Source of the DNA: Gordonia crocea
GTDB lineage: Bacteria; Actinomycetota; Actinomycetes; Mycobacteriales; Mycobacteriaceae
Assembly: GCF_009932435.1 (NCBI RefSeq)
Contig: NZ_BJOU01000002.1
Coordinates: forward strand, 186,001 to 250,000
DNA length: 64,000 nt
Direction of reading: 5' to 3'
Within the stretch, counting starts at the first letter, position 1. Every line of letters starts with the position of its first letter. Below, one piece after another: positions 54,467 to 63,402 of the stretch. The notes below the pieces were generated by a model. It was not told the origin of the DNA and did no database searches. It worked only from the letters and a program-made list of their open reading frames with translations. The translations under genes and the position numbers were made by a program.

Positions 54467-55420
54467 TCAGCGATCGGCGAAGCCGTCGGTAGCGGCAACA
54501 AGTGCGTCGACGACGCCGGGCTCGAAGGATGCGTGCCCGGCGTCGTCGACTATTTTCAGCTCGGCGCCGGGCCAGGCGCGGTGCAAGTCCCAGGCGCTGC
54601 GCATCGGACACACCACGTCGTAGCGGCCCTGCACGATGACCGCCGGGAGGTCGGCGATGGTGGCGATCTCGTCGAGGAGCTGACCGTCGCGCAGGAACCC
54701 GCCGTGGGTGAAGTAGTGGTTCTCGATGGTCGCGAACGCCAACGCGAACCGCGAGTCGTCGTCGTCGGAATCGGCGCGGGGAATCAGATAGCTCGTCGAG
54801 GACTCCCACCGCGTCCAGGCCAGCGCCGCAGCTTCGGCCCGCTGCACGTCGGGCCCGGTGAGCAATCGGTGATAGGCCGCGACGAGGTCGCCGTGGCGCT
54901 CCTCGGGCGGGATCGGTGCCAGATACTCCTCCCACCGATCGGGGTAAATGTTGGCCGCGCCACCGTTGTAGTACCAATCGATCTCGCTGCGCCGCAGCAA
55001 GAAGATTCCGCGCAGCACCAGCTCGGTGACCCGATCGGGGTGGGCCTGTGCGTAGGCGAGCCCCAATGTCGACCCCCAGGAACCGCCGAACACCTGCCAG
55101 CGATCGATGCCGAGGTGCTCGCGCAGCAGTTCCATGTCGGCGATCAGGTGCGCGGTCGTGTTGACCGACAGGTCGGCCCCGTCGGCGATGTGCGGGCGGG
55201 ACTGTCCGCACCCACGCTGGTCGAACAAGACGATGCGGTACGCCTGCGGATCGAAGAAGCGCCGCTGCCGTCCGGAGGTGCCACCGCCGGGCCCGCCGTG
55301 CACGAAGACAACCGGTTTGCCCTCGGGGTTTCCCGAGACCTCCCAGTAGACGTGTTGGCCGTCGCCGACGTCGAGGTGGCCGTGGTCGTACGGTTCGATT
55401 TCGGGGTACAGCTCGCGCAT
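54467..55420 (-). CDS. pip: Proline iminopeptidase
   Basis: A 317-residue alpha/beta hydrolase of the S33 family that removes N-terminal proline from peptides. Signatures are VFVHGGPGGGTSGRQRRFFD, the nucleophile elbow VFGGSWGSTLGLAYAQ, LVLRGIFLLRRSEIDWYYNGGA and the C-terminal catalytic Asp/His in IVQGRYDVVCPMRSAWDL and DDAGHASF. Cytoplasmic. It is convergent with the second protease (stops adjacent at 54466 and 54467). In the M. tuberculosis order the tripeptidyl peptidases Rv2223c/Rv2224c lie in this area; here pip takes the place. Confidence 0.93.
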   Translation of the reverse strand: MRELYPEIEPYDHGHLDVGDGQHVYWEVSGNPEGKPVVFVHGGPGGGTSGRQRRFFDPQAYRIVLFDQRGCGQSRPHIADGADLSVNTTAHLIADMELLREHLGIDRWQVFGGSWGSTLGLAYAQAHPDRVTELVLRGIFLLRRSEIDWYYNGGAANIYPDRWEEYLAPIPPEERHGDLVAAYHRLLTGPDVQRAEAAALAWTRWESSTSYLIPRADSDDDDSRFALAFATIENHYFTHGGFLRDGQLLDEIATIADLPAVIVQGRYDVVCPMRSAWDLHRAWPGAELKIVDDAGHASFEPGVVDALVAATDGFADR

Positions 55421-55462
55421 GTCCTCAGGCTAATCAGCAGCCGTCAACGCGGCGCACCCGGC

Positions 55463-56299
55463 TCAGTAGCCGTGTTCGGGGCCCGGGAAGGTCCCGCGGG
55501 CCACCTCGTCGGCGTAGGTTGCCGCGGCGTCGCGCAGCTCGTCGCCGATGGCGGCGAAGCGCTTGACGAACTTGGCCGTCTTGCCGGAGGTCAGCCCGGC
55601 CATGTCCTGCCAGACCAGGACCTGGGCGTCGGTCTCGTTGCCGGCGCCGATCCCGACGGTTGGAATGGTCAGCTTCCGGGTGATCTGCGCGGCCAGTTCG
55701 GCCGGCACCATCTCCATCACCACAGCGAAGGCGCCTGCCTCCTGGACGGCGATGGCGTCGGCGATCAGCTGGTCGGCGCCGTCGCCGCGGCCCTGCACGC
55801 GGTAGCCGCCGAGGCCGTTGACGCTCTGCGGGGTAAAGCCGATGTGGGCCATCACGGGAATGCCGGCGGCGCTCAGTGCGGCGATCTGGTCGGCGACCCG
55901 TTCGCCGCCCTCCAGCTTCACCGCGTGGGCACCGGTCTCCTTGAAGTAGCGGACCGAGGACTCCAGTGCCTGCTGGGGGCCCGCCTCGTAGGAGCCGAAG
56001 GGGAGATCGGCGACGACCAGCGCATGCGGTGCGCCCCGCACGACCGCGCGGATCAGCGGGATCATCTCGTCGAGCGTGATCGGGATCGTCGTGTCGTAGC
56101 CGTAGACGGTGTTGGCGCCGGAATCGCCGACGAGCAGGACCGGAATCCCGGCCTCGTCGAACCGGGCCGCGGTCGAGTAGTCGTAGCAGGTGAGCATCGC
56201 CCACTTGCGGCCCTCGGCCTTCATCTGGGCGAGGTGCTGGATGCGCGTGGCGCGACGGGGCTGGTCGCCGGACGAGCCGTACACGGGTGCGTCGGACAT
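55463..56299 (-). CDS. panB: 3-methyl-2-oxobutanoate hydroxymethyltransferase
   Basis: A 278-residue TIM-barrel enzyme that forms ketopantoate from alpha-ketoisovalerate using methylenetetrahydrofolate in pantothenate and CoA synthesis. Signatures are [52 protein letters not shown] and [14 protein letters not shown], with [21 protein letters not shown]. Start ATG 56299 after AAGAGAC. The partner panC is not here. It is divergent from glnA2, with the 25-bp repeats and GlnR-like box in between. Confidence 0.96.
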   Translation of the reverse strand: MSDAPVYGSSGDQPRRATRIQHLAQMKAEGRKWAMLTCYDYSTAARFDEAGIPVLLVGDSGANTVYGYDTTIPITLDEMIPLIRAVVRGAPHALVVADLPFGSYEAGPQQALESSVRYFKETGAHAVKLEGGERVADQIAALSAAGIPVMAHIGFTPQSVNGLGGYRVQGRGDGADQLIADAIAVQEAGAFAVVMEMVPAELAAQITRKLTIPTVGIGAGNETDAQVLVWQDMAGLTSGKTAKFVKRFAAIGDELRDAAATYADEVARGTFPGPEHGY

Positions 56300-56435
56300 G
56301 GTTGTCTCTTTTCTTCCTCGAGTCCCTCGTCGGGTACCCGGGCTGGTGTGGACATCCTCGATTGTTCCACCGCTCGCCGGTGCGGCCAATGCGTTGCCGA
56401 GTGCGGTTTGTCACACTGCCGCGGTATCCGGTCAG

Positions 56436-56610
56436 CCATCTCCGACACGGCTACCGAGACGCGTCTCCGACACGGCTGCCGATTCGCGTCTCCGACACGG
56501 CTGCCGATTCGCGTCTCCGACACGGCTGCCGATTCGCGTCTCCGACACGGTTGCCAAGACGCGTCTCCGACACGGTTGCCAAGACGCGTCTCCGACACGG
56601 TTGCCAAAAC
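56436..56610. repeat. Seven 25-bp tandem repeats upstream of glnA2
   Basis: Copies begin at 56436, 56461, 56486, 56511, 56536, 56561 and 56586. The invariant core in copies 2-7 is GCGTCTCCGACACGG followed by CTGCC or TTGCC. Copies 2-4 end GATTC, copies 5-6 end AAGAC, copy 7 AAAAC and the degenerate copy 1 GAGAC. Identical copies cluster in blocks, as expected for unequal crossing over. Because 25 is not a multiple of 3, it is not coding. It lies in the divergent panB-glnA2 promoter and ends 8 bases before the GlnR-like box. Confidence 0.95.
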
Positions 56611-56618
56611 CCCTGGAA

Positions 56619-56634
56619 GTAACACGCCCGTAAC
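56619..56634 (+). promoter_or_regulatory. GlnR-like nitrogen-response box before glnA2
   Basis: GTAAC-ACGCCC-GTAAC fits the actinobacterial GlnR pattern GTNAC-N6-GNAAC. It sits 25 bases before the glnA2 ATG. GlnR is the global nitrogen regulator of this order. A single a/b site is the minimum; other half-sites were not evident. Confidence 0.55.
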
Positions 56635-56658
56635 AGGTTGCTTCTAGGCTCGGCGGAT

Positions 56659-57999
56659 ATGGACCGCCAAAAAGAGTTCGTGCTGCGAACGCTCGAAGAG
56701 CGTGACATCCGTTTCGTCCGGCTGTGGTTCACCGACGTGCTGGGTTACCTCAAGTCGGTGGCGATCGCTCCGGCGGAGTTGGAGGGGGCGTTCGAGGAGG
56801 GGATCGGCTTCGACGGCTCGGCGATCGAAGGCTTCTCACGGGTGTCGGAGGCCGACACCGTCGCCCGTCCCGACCCGTCCACCTTCCAGGTGTTGCCGTG
56901 GACCACGTCGGATGGTCGGCATCATTCGGCGCGGATGTTCTGCGACATCGTCATGCCGGACGGCTCGCCGTCGTGGGCCGATTCGCGTCAGGTGCTGCGC
57001 CGCCAGATGAACAAGGCGGCCGAGAAGGGCTTCACCTGCTACGTCCACCCGGAGATCGAGTTCTTCTTGCTGAAGAACGCGCCGGCCGATGGCACCGAGC
57101 CCGAGCCCGCCGATCACGGCGGCTATTTCGACCAGACGGTGCACAACGCCGCCCCGAACTTCCGCCGCCACGCCATCGACGCCCTCGAGTCGATGGGCAT
57201 CTCGGTCGAGTTCTCCCACCACGAAGGCGCCCCGGGACAGCAGGAGATCGACCTGCGATACGCGGACGCGCTCTCGATGGCCGACAACGTGATGACCTTC
57301 CGCTACCTCATCAAAGAGGTGGCCATCAACGAGGGCGTCACGGCAACCTTTATGCCCAAGCCGTTCAGCGACCATGCCGGTTCGGCGATGCACACCCACC
57401 TGAGCCTGTTCGAGGGCGAGGAGAACGCCTTCCACGACCCCGACGACCCGATGCAGCTCTCGGCGGTCGGCAAGCAGTTCGTCGCCGGCATCCTGCACCA
57501 CGCCACCGAGCTCAGCGCCGTCACCAATCAGTGGGTGAACAGCTACAAGCGGTTGATCCACGGTGGCGAGGCGCCGACCGCCGCCACCTGGGGCCGCGCG
57601 AACCGATCGGCGCTGGTGCGGCTTCCGCTGTACACGCCGAACAAGGGTTCCTCGCGCCGCGTCGAGGTCCGCAGTCCCGATTCGGCGTGCAACCCGTACC
57701 TGACATTCGCGGTCTTGCTGGCGGCCGGCCTCAAGGGCATCGCCGAGGGTTATGAACTGCCCGACGAGGCCGAGGACGACGTGTGGGCGCTGACCGCGGG
57801 GGAACGCCGCGCGATGGGCTACCGCGAACTGCCGGGCAGCCTCGCCGACGCGCTGAACGAGATGGAGCGGTCCGAGCTGGTCGCCGAGGCGCTCGGCGAG
57901 CACGTCTTCGACTACTTCCTGCGCAACAAGTGGGCGGAGTGGACGGCGTATCGGAGCCACGTCACGCCGTTCGAACTCCGCAACTACCTGCCGCTGTAG
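56659..57999 (+). CDS. glnA2: Glutamine synthetase, GlnA2 type
   Basis: A 446-residue type I glutamine synthetase, the same length as M. tuberculosis GlnA2. The N-terminal beta-grasp has [22 protein letters not shown] and [12 protein letters not shown]; metal and ATP sites show [21 protein letters not shown], and [19 protein letters not shown]. The adenylylation-site Tyr of GlnA1 is not obvious near the C-terminus. GlnA2 enzymes are not the main ammonium-assimilating form and may act on other amines. ATG 56659. It is followed 7 bases later by glnE. Confidence 0.95.
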   Translation: MDRQKEFVLRTLEERDIRFVRLWFTDVLGYLKSVAIAPAELEGAFEEGIGFDGSAIEGFSRVSEADTVARPDPSTFQVLPWTTSDGRHHSARMFCDIVMPDGSPSWADSRQVLRRQMNKAAEKGFTCYVHPEIEFFLLKNAPADGTEPEPADHGGYFDQTVHNAAPNFRRHAIDALESMGISVEFSHHEGAPGQQEIDLRYADALSMADNVMTFRYLIKEVAINEGVTATFMPKPFSDHAGSAMHTHLSLFEGEENAFHDPDDPMQLSAVGKQFVAGILHHATELSAVTNQWVNSYKRLIHGGEAPTAATWGRANRSALVRLPLYTPNKGSSRRVEVRSPDSACNPYLTFAVLLAAGLKGIAEGYELPDEAEDDVWALTAGERRAMGYRELPGSLADALNEMERSELVAEALGEHVFDYFLRNKWAEWTAYRSHVTPFELRNYLPL

Positions 58000-58006
58000 G
58001 GCGCCG

Positions 58007-61000
58007 ATGCGGCGCGGAACGGTACCCAGTACGGGGCGGCTCGGCCTCCTCGAGGCCGACGCCGGGGCCAATCTGGCGATGCTCGGGTGGAACACCGACG
58101 AGCGGGTCGACGTCGTCTGGGCGCTGTCGCGGGCGGCCGACGCCGACCTGGCGCTCAAGGCGCTGGTCCGCCTGCGCGAGGCGTTGTCCGAGCAGGGCGA
58201 GTGGTCGGCGGTCGAGCGGCTCATCGTCGAGGACACCGGTTTCCGCGGTCGGCTCTTCGGGGTGCTCGGCGCCTCGGATGCGCTGGGGGACCACCTGGTC
58301 GCCGAGCCGACGGCCTGGCGGCTGCTCACCGGTACCGATCTCCCGACGGTCGAGGGGATGCGCGCGGCGATGCTGGGGTCGGTGGCCGCCGAACCGGATC
58401 CCAGCGCCGGGCCCGACGACCTGGTGTTTCGCGCCGAGGTGACCGGGACGGACGCGATTCACGCGCTGCGCACGGCTTATCGCGACCAGCTGTTGGTGAT
58501 CGCCGCGCACGACGTGGCCGCCACGGTGCAGGACGAGCCCTATGTGCCGATCCCGACGGCGGGCGCCTTGTTGTCCGACCTCGCCGACGCGGCGCTGACC
58601 GCGGCGCTGGCGGTCGCGATCGCCCAGGTCTGCGGGGAGGCGCCGCTCGACGTGCGGCTGGCGGTGATCGCGATGGGCAAATGCGGTGCGCGGGAACTCA
58701 ACTACGTCTCCGACGTCGACGTCATCTTCGTCGCCGAACCGGCCGACTCGACGTCGGCGCGCATCGCAGGCGAATTCATGCGTATCGGGTCCGCGGCGTT
58801 CTTCGACGTCGACGCGGCGCTGCGGCCCGAGGGTAAGGCCGGCGCACTGACCCGGACCGTGGAGAGTCATATCGCCTACTACAAGCGGTGGGCCAAGACC
58901 TGGGAGTTCCAGGCGCTCCTCAAAGCGCGCGCGATGTGCGGGGACATGGCGCTGGCCGCCGAGTACATCGACGCGGTCACCCCGATGGTGTGGACCGCCG
59001 CCGAGCGCGACGATTTCGTCGTCGACGTCCAGGCGATGCGCCGACGGGTGGAATCGCTTGTCCCCGCCGACTTGCGCGAACGGAATCTGAAGCTCGGCAG
59101 CGGGAGTCTGCGCGACGTCGAGTTCGCCGTGCAGCTGCTGCAGATGGTGCACGGTCGGGTCGACGAGTCGCTCCGCGTCCAGGCCACCGTCGAGGCGCTG
59201 GCGGCCCTGACCGCCGGCGGCTACGTCGGGCGCGACGACGGGGCGAACCTGTCCGCCTCGTATCAGTTCATGCGCCTGCTCGAGCACCGGCTGCAGTTGC
59301 AGCGGTTGTCGCGCACCCATGTGCTCCCCGATCCCGACGATGCCCCGGCGATGCGCTGGCTGGCCAGAGCGGCACATATCCGCCCGACGTCAGACCTGGA
59401 CGCGGCGGGCGTCCTGCGCGAGGAGTTGCGGTCCCAGCGCCGGCGGATCCGCCAGTTGCACGAGAAGCTCTTCTACCGGCCGCTGCTGGAGTCGGTGACC
59501 CGGTTCGAGGCCGACGAGCTGACCTTGTCGAGCGAATCCGCGCAGCGGCGGCTCGCCGCCCTGGGCTATGCCAAGCCCGAGCGCGCCTTGGGCCACATCA
59601 GGGCGCTGGCCTCCACGGCCGGGCGGCGCGGCCAGATCCAGCTGCTGATCCTGCCCTCGTTGTTGGAGTGGATCAGCCGGACCCCCGATCCCGACGCCGC
59701 GCTGCTGAACTACCGGCGGCTGTGCGAGGAACTGGTCGACGCCGAGTGGTTCCTGCGACTGTTGCGCGACGACGGGGTGGTGGCGCAGCGGCTCATGCAC
59801 GTGCTGGGCACCTCGGCCTACATCGCCGAACTGCTCATGCGGGCACCCGAGGTCATCAAGCTCTACAGCGACGGCGCCGACGGGCCGAAACTGATCGGGG
59901 TCGACCCCGACGACGTGGCCAAGGGCCTGGTCGCCTCGACGGTGCGCCGCACCGATCTCAAGCAGGCCGTCGCGGTGGCGCGGGGGCACCGTCGGGCCGA
60001 GTTGGCCCGCATAGCCTCGGCCGACATCCTCGGGATGCTCGACGTGCGGGAGGTCTGCGCGGCCTTGTCCTCGGTGTGGGCGGCCGTTCTCAACGCCGCC
60101 CTTCAGGTGGTGGTCGCCGAGTCGTTGCCGGCGGGGGAGGAGCCGCCGGCCCGGATCGCGGTCATCGGGATGGGGCGCCTCGGTGGCGGGGAACTCGGCT
60201 ACGGCTCGGACGCCGATGTGATGTTCGTGTGCGAGCCGCGTCAGGGCTGTGCGAGGTCCGACCCGCTCGCCGGCGCTTCCGGCGCCGATGACGAGACGGT
60301 GGCGCTCAAGTGGGCGCAAACCGTGGCCGAGAACGTCCGGACGATGCTCGGCACGCCGAGTGCCGACCCGCCCTTGGAGGTCGACATCGACCTGCGGCCC
60401 GAAGGACGCAACGGTCCGGTCGTCCGGACCCTCGAGTCCTACCGCGCCTACTACGACCAGTGGGCCCAGCCGTGGGAGATTCAGGCCCTGCTGCGTGCCC
60501 ATCAGGTGGCCGGCGACAACGAGCTCGGCATCGACTTCCTCCACATGGCCGACCGGATTCGCTACCCCGAGGGGGGTGTTTCGCCGGAGGCGGTGCGCGA
60601 GATCCGGCGGATCAAGGCGCGCGTCGACGCCGAGCGGCTGCCGCGCGGGGCCGACCCGGCCCTGCACACGAAACTGGGCCGCGGCGGGCTCGCCGACGTC
60701 GAGTGGACGGTGCAGCTGGTCCAATTGCGCCACGCCCACGACCATCCGTCCCTGCACAACACCTCGACCCTGCAGTCGTTGGACGCGATCGCCGCCGACG
60801 GGTTGTTGCCCCAAGAGCAGGTCGACCTGTTGCGCGAGGCGTGGCTGACGGCGACCAAGGCCCGCAACGCGTTGGTGCTGGTGCGGGGCAAACCGGTCGA
60901 CGAGTTGCCCGGTCCCGGTTCGGCGCTGCGGGCCGTCGCCTTCGCGGCCGGCTGGCCCGCCGACGAGGCGTCGGACTTCCTGGAGAACTACCTGCGCGTG

Positions 61001-61045
61001 ACCCGTCGGGCCAAGGCCGTGGTCACCGAGGTCTTCGGCGCGTAG
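58007..61045 (+). CDS. glnE: Glutamine-synthetase adenylyltransferase/deadenylylase
   Basis: A 1012-residue bifunctional enzyme with two nucleotidyltransferase domains. The N-terminal (removal) site is [21 protein letters not shown] at about residues 221-241; the C-terminal (addition) site is [21 protein letters not shown] at about 720-740. Each is followed by a helical GlnD/PII-response region. It adjusts GlnA1-type synthetase to nitrogen supply. ATG 58007 lies 7 bases after glnA2, so the two are co-transcribed, matching mycobacteria. Confidence 0.95.
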   Translation: MRRGTVPSTGRLGLLEADAGANLAMLGWNTDERVDVVWALSRAADADLALKALVRLREALSEQGEWSAVERLIVEDTGFRGRLFGVLGASDALGDHLVAEPTAWRLLTGTDLPTVEGMRAAMLGSVAAEPDPSAGPDDLVFRAEVTGTDAIHALRTAYRDQLLVIAAHDVAATVQDEPYVPIPTAGALLSDLADAALTAALAVAIAQVCGEAPLDVRLAVIAMGKCGARELNYVSDVDVIFVAEPADSTSARIAGEFMRIGSAAFFDVDAALRPEGKAGALTRTVESHIAYYKRWAKTWEFQALLKARAMCGDMALAAEYIDAVTPMVWTAAERDDFVVDVQAMRRRVESLVPADLRERNLKLGSGSLRDVEFAVQLLQMVHGRVDESLRVQATVEALAALTAGGYVGRDDGANLSASYQFMRLLEHRLQLQRLSRTHVLPDPDDAPAMRWLARAAHIRPTSDLDAAGVLREELRSQRRRIRQLHEKLFYRPLLESVTRFEADELTLSSESAQRRLAALGYAKPERALGHIRALASTAGRRGQIQLLILPSLLEWISRTPDPDAALLNYRRLCEELVDAEWFLRLLRDDGVVAQRLMHVLGTSAYIAELLMRAPEVIKLYSDGADGPKLIGVDPDDVAKGLVASTVRRTDLKQAVAVARGHRRAELARIASADILGMLDVREVCAALSSVWAAVLNAALQVVVAESLPAGEEPPARIAVIGMGRLGGGELGYGSDADVMFVCEPRQGCARSDPLAGASGADDETVALKWAQTVAENVRTMLGTPSADPPLEVDIDLRPEGRNGPVVRTLESYRAYYDQWAQPWEIQALLRAHQVAGDNELGIDFLHMADRIRYPEGGVSPEAVREIRRIKARVDAERLPRGADPALHTKLGRGGLADVEWTVQLVQLRHAHDHPSLHNTSTLQSLDAIAADGLLPQEQVDLLREAWLTATKARNALVLVRGKPVDELPGPGSALRAVAFAAGWPADEASDFLENYLRVTRRAKAVVTEVFGA

Positions 61046-61090
61046 ACCGGTTCGGGTAACGGTCGCACCCGACCGATTAGGGTGGTCCGG

Positions 61091-62053
61091 GTGATTGGGA
61101 AGGTGTTCCGTGCCGGCGGTGTGGCCGTCGGCGTGCTCATGCTGGCCGTCGGCGTCGTGGCGGTGTGGTTGCACTTCTCCCCGTCGACGAGCAATCTCAC
61201 GATCTACCCGACCAGCGCGGTGCCGCTGGCGGTGTTGAGCACGATCGCCGCGGTGCTCGTGTTCGCCAGCCTGCGCAACTGGGTCCTCGCCGGGGTTTCC
61301 GTGGCGGTGGCGGGCGCGGTGCTCGTCACCCAGGTTCCGCTGTGGCGGGCGTCCCCGCCGCCGGCGGCCGGGTCGCCGACGATCACGGTCCTCTCGTCGA
61401 ACCTGATGGTGGGGTCCGGCGACGTCGGCGAATTGGCGCGCCTCATCGCCGACGTCGACCCGGACGTGGTCAGTGTGCAAGAAGTCACGGCGCAGGCATT
61501 CACGCGAATCGAATCGTCGCCGATCACGGTGAAGCTGCCCAATGTGTACGCCGTTCCCGGCCCGGGGGCGGTGGGGACGGTTCTGCTCACCCGCGCCGCG
61601 CAGCGCGACCAGACGCGCGTCCCCGGGATGATCCTGCACAACCTGGCGGCGACGGCCGACCTGCCGGGCGCACCGCAGACCCGGCTGCTCGCGGTCCACC
61701 CGGGGGCGCCTGTCCCCGGCGCCGGACACGGCGAGAGCGCGATCGCCGACCTGGGCGTGCTTCGTGCACACATCGAAGGGCTGCCGGCCGGGCGGTTGAT
61801 CGCGGTCGGCGACTTCAACGCGACGTGGGACCACAAGCACTATCGGGACCTGTTGACCGGCGGAATCGAGGATGCCGCCGACCAGGCCGGCGCCGGGTGG
61901 CTGCCGACGTACCCGACCGATCGGCTCTTGGGCCGCCCGGTGGTGGGGATCGACCACGTCATCAGCCGCGGTTTCGTCGCGACCGAGGTCAAGACCTACC
62001 ACCTGTCGGGGGCCGACCACCGCGTCCTGGTGGTCCGCCTGTCGCCGCGCTGA
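61091..62053 (+). CDS. Membrane-anchored endonuclease/exonuclease/phosphatase-family protein
   Basis: A 320-residue protein. Three hydrophobic segments cover residues 7-95, anchoring the domain outside the membrane. The EEP-fold domain (residues about 100-320) has LSSNLMVGSGDV, PDVVSVQEVTAQ, AVGDFNATWDHKHYR, and the C-terminal VVGIDHVISRGF with SGADHRVLVVRL. Such proteins can be extracellular nucleases or lipid phosphatases; substrate unknown. GTG 61091 is chosen because AGGG lies 8 bases upstream; GTG 61082 adds three residues. Confidence 0.85.
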   Translation: MIGKVFRAGGVAVGVLMLAVGVVAVWLHFSPSTSNLTIYPTSAVPLAVLSTIAAVLVFASLRNWVLAGVSVAVAGAVLVTQVPLWRASPPPAAGSPTITVLSSNLMVGSGDVGELARLIADVDPDVVSVQEVTAQAFTRIESSPITVKLPNVYAVPGPGAVGTVLLTRAAQRDQTRVPGMILHNLAATADLPGAPQTRLLAVHPGAPVPGAGHGESAIADLGVLRAHIEGLPAGRLIAVGDFNATWDHKHYRDLLTGGIEDAADQAGAGWLPTYPTDRLLGRPVVGIDHVISRGFVATEVKTYHLSGADHRVLVVRLSPR

Positions 62054-62068
62054 GTGTGGGATTCGTCG

Positions 62069-62087
62069 CTTAGTTAGGTTTACCTCA
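62069..62087 (+). promoter_or_regulatory. IdeR/DtxR-like iron box before heme oxygenase
   Basis: The sequence matches 13 of 19 positions of the IdeR consensus, with the central TTAGGTTTACCT differing from TTAGGCTAACCT at two bases and containing the AGGT/ACCT palindrome. It ends 25 bases before the ATG at 62113. DtxR control of hmuO is known in Corynebacterium diphtheriae, so this is a reasonable assignment. Confidence 0.7.
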
Positions 62088-62112
62088 CTTGGCGTCCTGT
62101 AGCATGTCTGCC

Positions 62113-62757
62113 ATGACTTTTGCGACGAAAGACCGGGCTCCCGCCGAGCGGACATCCGACGTGTTGCGGCAGGCCACGGCACGGGCGCACGAGAATGCCG
62201 AGCGCTCGGCATTCGTCACCGACCTGATGGACGGACGGCTCGACGCGCAGGCCTATGCCTCGCTCGCCGGACAGCTGCTCTTCGTCTACCGCGCCCTGGA
62301 ACAGGCCGGGGACCGGCTGGCCGCCGACCCGGTCGCGGCCGCGGTCCTCGACGAGCGGCTGCGCCGGACGGCGTCGCTGGAGTCCGACCTGGTCGCGATC
62401 GGCGTGGACCCGGCCGCGCTGGCGATGCTGCCGGCCACCGCGGACTACGTCGCGGCGATCGAGGCGAGTGCGGCCGATCCGGTCCGCTTCGTCGCGCACC
62501 ACTACACGCGCTACCTGGGCGACCTGTCGGGGGGCCAGATCATCGCGAGCAAGATGCGCAACCTGTACGGGGTGTCGGAGGACGCCCTGAGCTTCTACCG
62601 GTTCGAGGGCATCGACAAGCTCAAGCGGTACAAGGACGCCTACCGCGATCAGCTTGACGCCCTCGACCTCGACGCCGAGGCGACCGGTCGGCTGACCGCA
62701 GAGGCCATCCGGGCCTTCGAGTTCAACCAGGCGCTGTTCGGCGCGCTGGGGAGCTGA
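62113..62757 (+). CDS. hmuO: Heme oxygenase (biliverdin-producing)
   Basis: A 214-residue cytoplasmic enzyme that opens heme to biliverdin, iron and CO. The proximal heme ligand is His26 in ATARAHENAERSAF and the distal helix has the GDLSGGQ signature at residues 136-142, followed by FYRFEGIDKLKRYKDAYRDQL. It is closely similar in layout to the C. diphtheriae HmuO. ATG 62113 is chosen by alignment; ATG 62104 is three codons up. An iron box sits upstream. The FKBP lipoprotein converges on its stop with no gap. Confidence 0.95.
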   Translation: MTFATKDRAPAERTSDVLRQATARAHENAERSAFVTDLMDGRLDAQAYASLAGQLLFVYRALEQAGDRLAADPVAAAVLDERLRRTASLESDLVAIGVDPAALAMLPATADYVAAIEASAADPVRFVAHHYTRYLGDLSGGQIIASKMRNLYGVSEDALSFYRFEGIDKLKRYKDAYRDQLDALDLDAEATGRLTAEAIRAFEFNQALFGALGS

Positions 62758-63357
62758 TCACTCGCTCCCGTCGGTCTGCTCGATGCCCTTGATCTGCAGG
62801 ACGAAGATCAGCGCGTCGTCGGCCAAGATGCCCGCGTCGGCTTGACCGCCCATCGGCCTGTAGCCGTCATCGGGGGTCATGGCCACCGCGACGGTGGCAC
62901 CCGGCTTTTGGCCGACGATGGCCTTCTGGAAACCGCTGACGACGTTGGTGAGCGGGAACGGGGTGGGGGTGCCGCGTTCGTAGGCACTGTCGAAGACCTT
63001 GCCGTCGCGGCCGTTGACGCCCACGTAGCAGACCGAGACCATGTCCTCGAGGGTGATCACCTGGTCGCCCGTGCCGGGGGTGAGAGTCTCGACCTTGGTC
63101 GCCGCAACGGCGAAGGGCGTCTGCACGGTCACGCCGGGAGCGGTGGTCGTGGTCGGCGCGACCACCTTGATCTCGCCGGTCGACCCGGTGAAGGTCCAGT
63201 CGGGCTTGGCGTCGGCGGCCGGGGCCGCGGTGGGGCAGGAGCCGGTCTCCGGTGCGCCGTTGCCGGCGGTGGTCGTCGTGTCGTCGTTGGAACCGCAACC
63301 GGCCAGGACGAGTGCGGTGACGGCGGCGAGGGCGGGGAGCAAGGCGGATGTGCGCAT
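62758..63357 (-). CDS. FKBP-type peptidyl-prolyl isomerase lipoprotein
   Basis: A 199-residue lipoprotein: MRTSALLPALAAVTALVLAG ends in the lipobox LAGC (Cys21). A Thr/Pro-rich linker follows. The FKBP domain occupies residues about 85-190 with VSVCYVGVNGRDGKVFDSAYERG, FPLTNVVSGFQKAIVGQKPGATVAVAM and ALIFVLQIKGIE. It should assist folding outside the membrane. Start ATG 63357. It ends adjacent to the heme oxygenase stop (TGATCA). Confidence 0.92.
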   Translation of the reverse strand: MRTSALLPALAAVTALVLAGCGSNDDTTTTAGNGAPETGSCPTAAPAADAKPDWTFTGSTGEIKVVAPTTTTAPGVTVQTPFAVAATKVETLTPGTGDQVITLEDMVSVCYVGVNGRDGKVFDSAYERGTPTPFPLTNVVSGFQKAIVGQKPGATVAVAMTPDDGYRPMGGQADAGILADDALIFVLQIKGIEQTDGSE

Positions 63358-63402
63358 GCGCCTTAACCTAGCAGGGGGCGCCGGACCGGCCGTCGACCGT
63401 GA

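Larger units (their letters stand above)
56300..56658. other. panB-glnA2 divergent control region
   Basis: A 359-base noncoding gap that separates panB (minus) from glnA2 (plus). It holds a 175-bp tandem-repeat array (56436-56610) and a GlnR-like box (56619-56634), both listed separately. The part adjacent to panB shows no palindrome. No open frame runs through it with a ribosome site. Confidence 0.85.

Noticed and set aside
56436..56610. Possible CRISPR array
   Set aside because: The copies are contiguous with no spacers, vary in the last five bases, and have no cas genes near.
61048..61075. Hairpin after glnE as a terminator
   Set aside because: Only 6 bp pair cleanly with a bulge and there is no T-run; too weak to list.
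59390..62212. 940-codon minus-strand frame opposite glnE
   Set aside because: Same shadow effect; glnE has two clear nucleotidyltransferase motifs on the plus strand.
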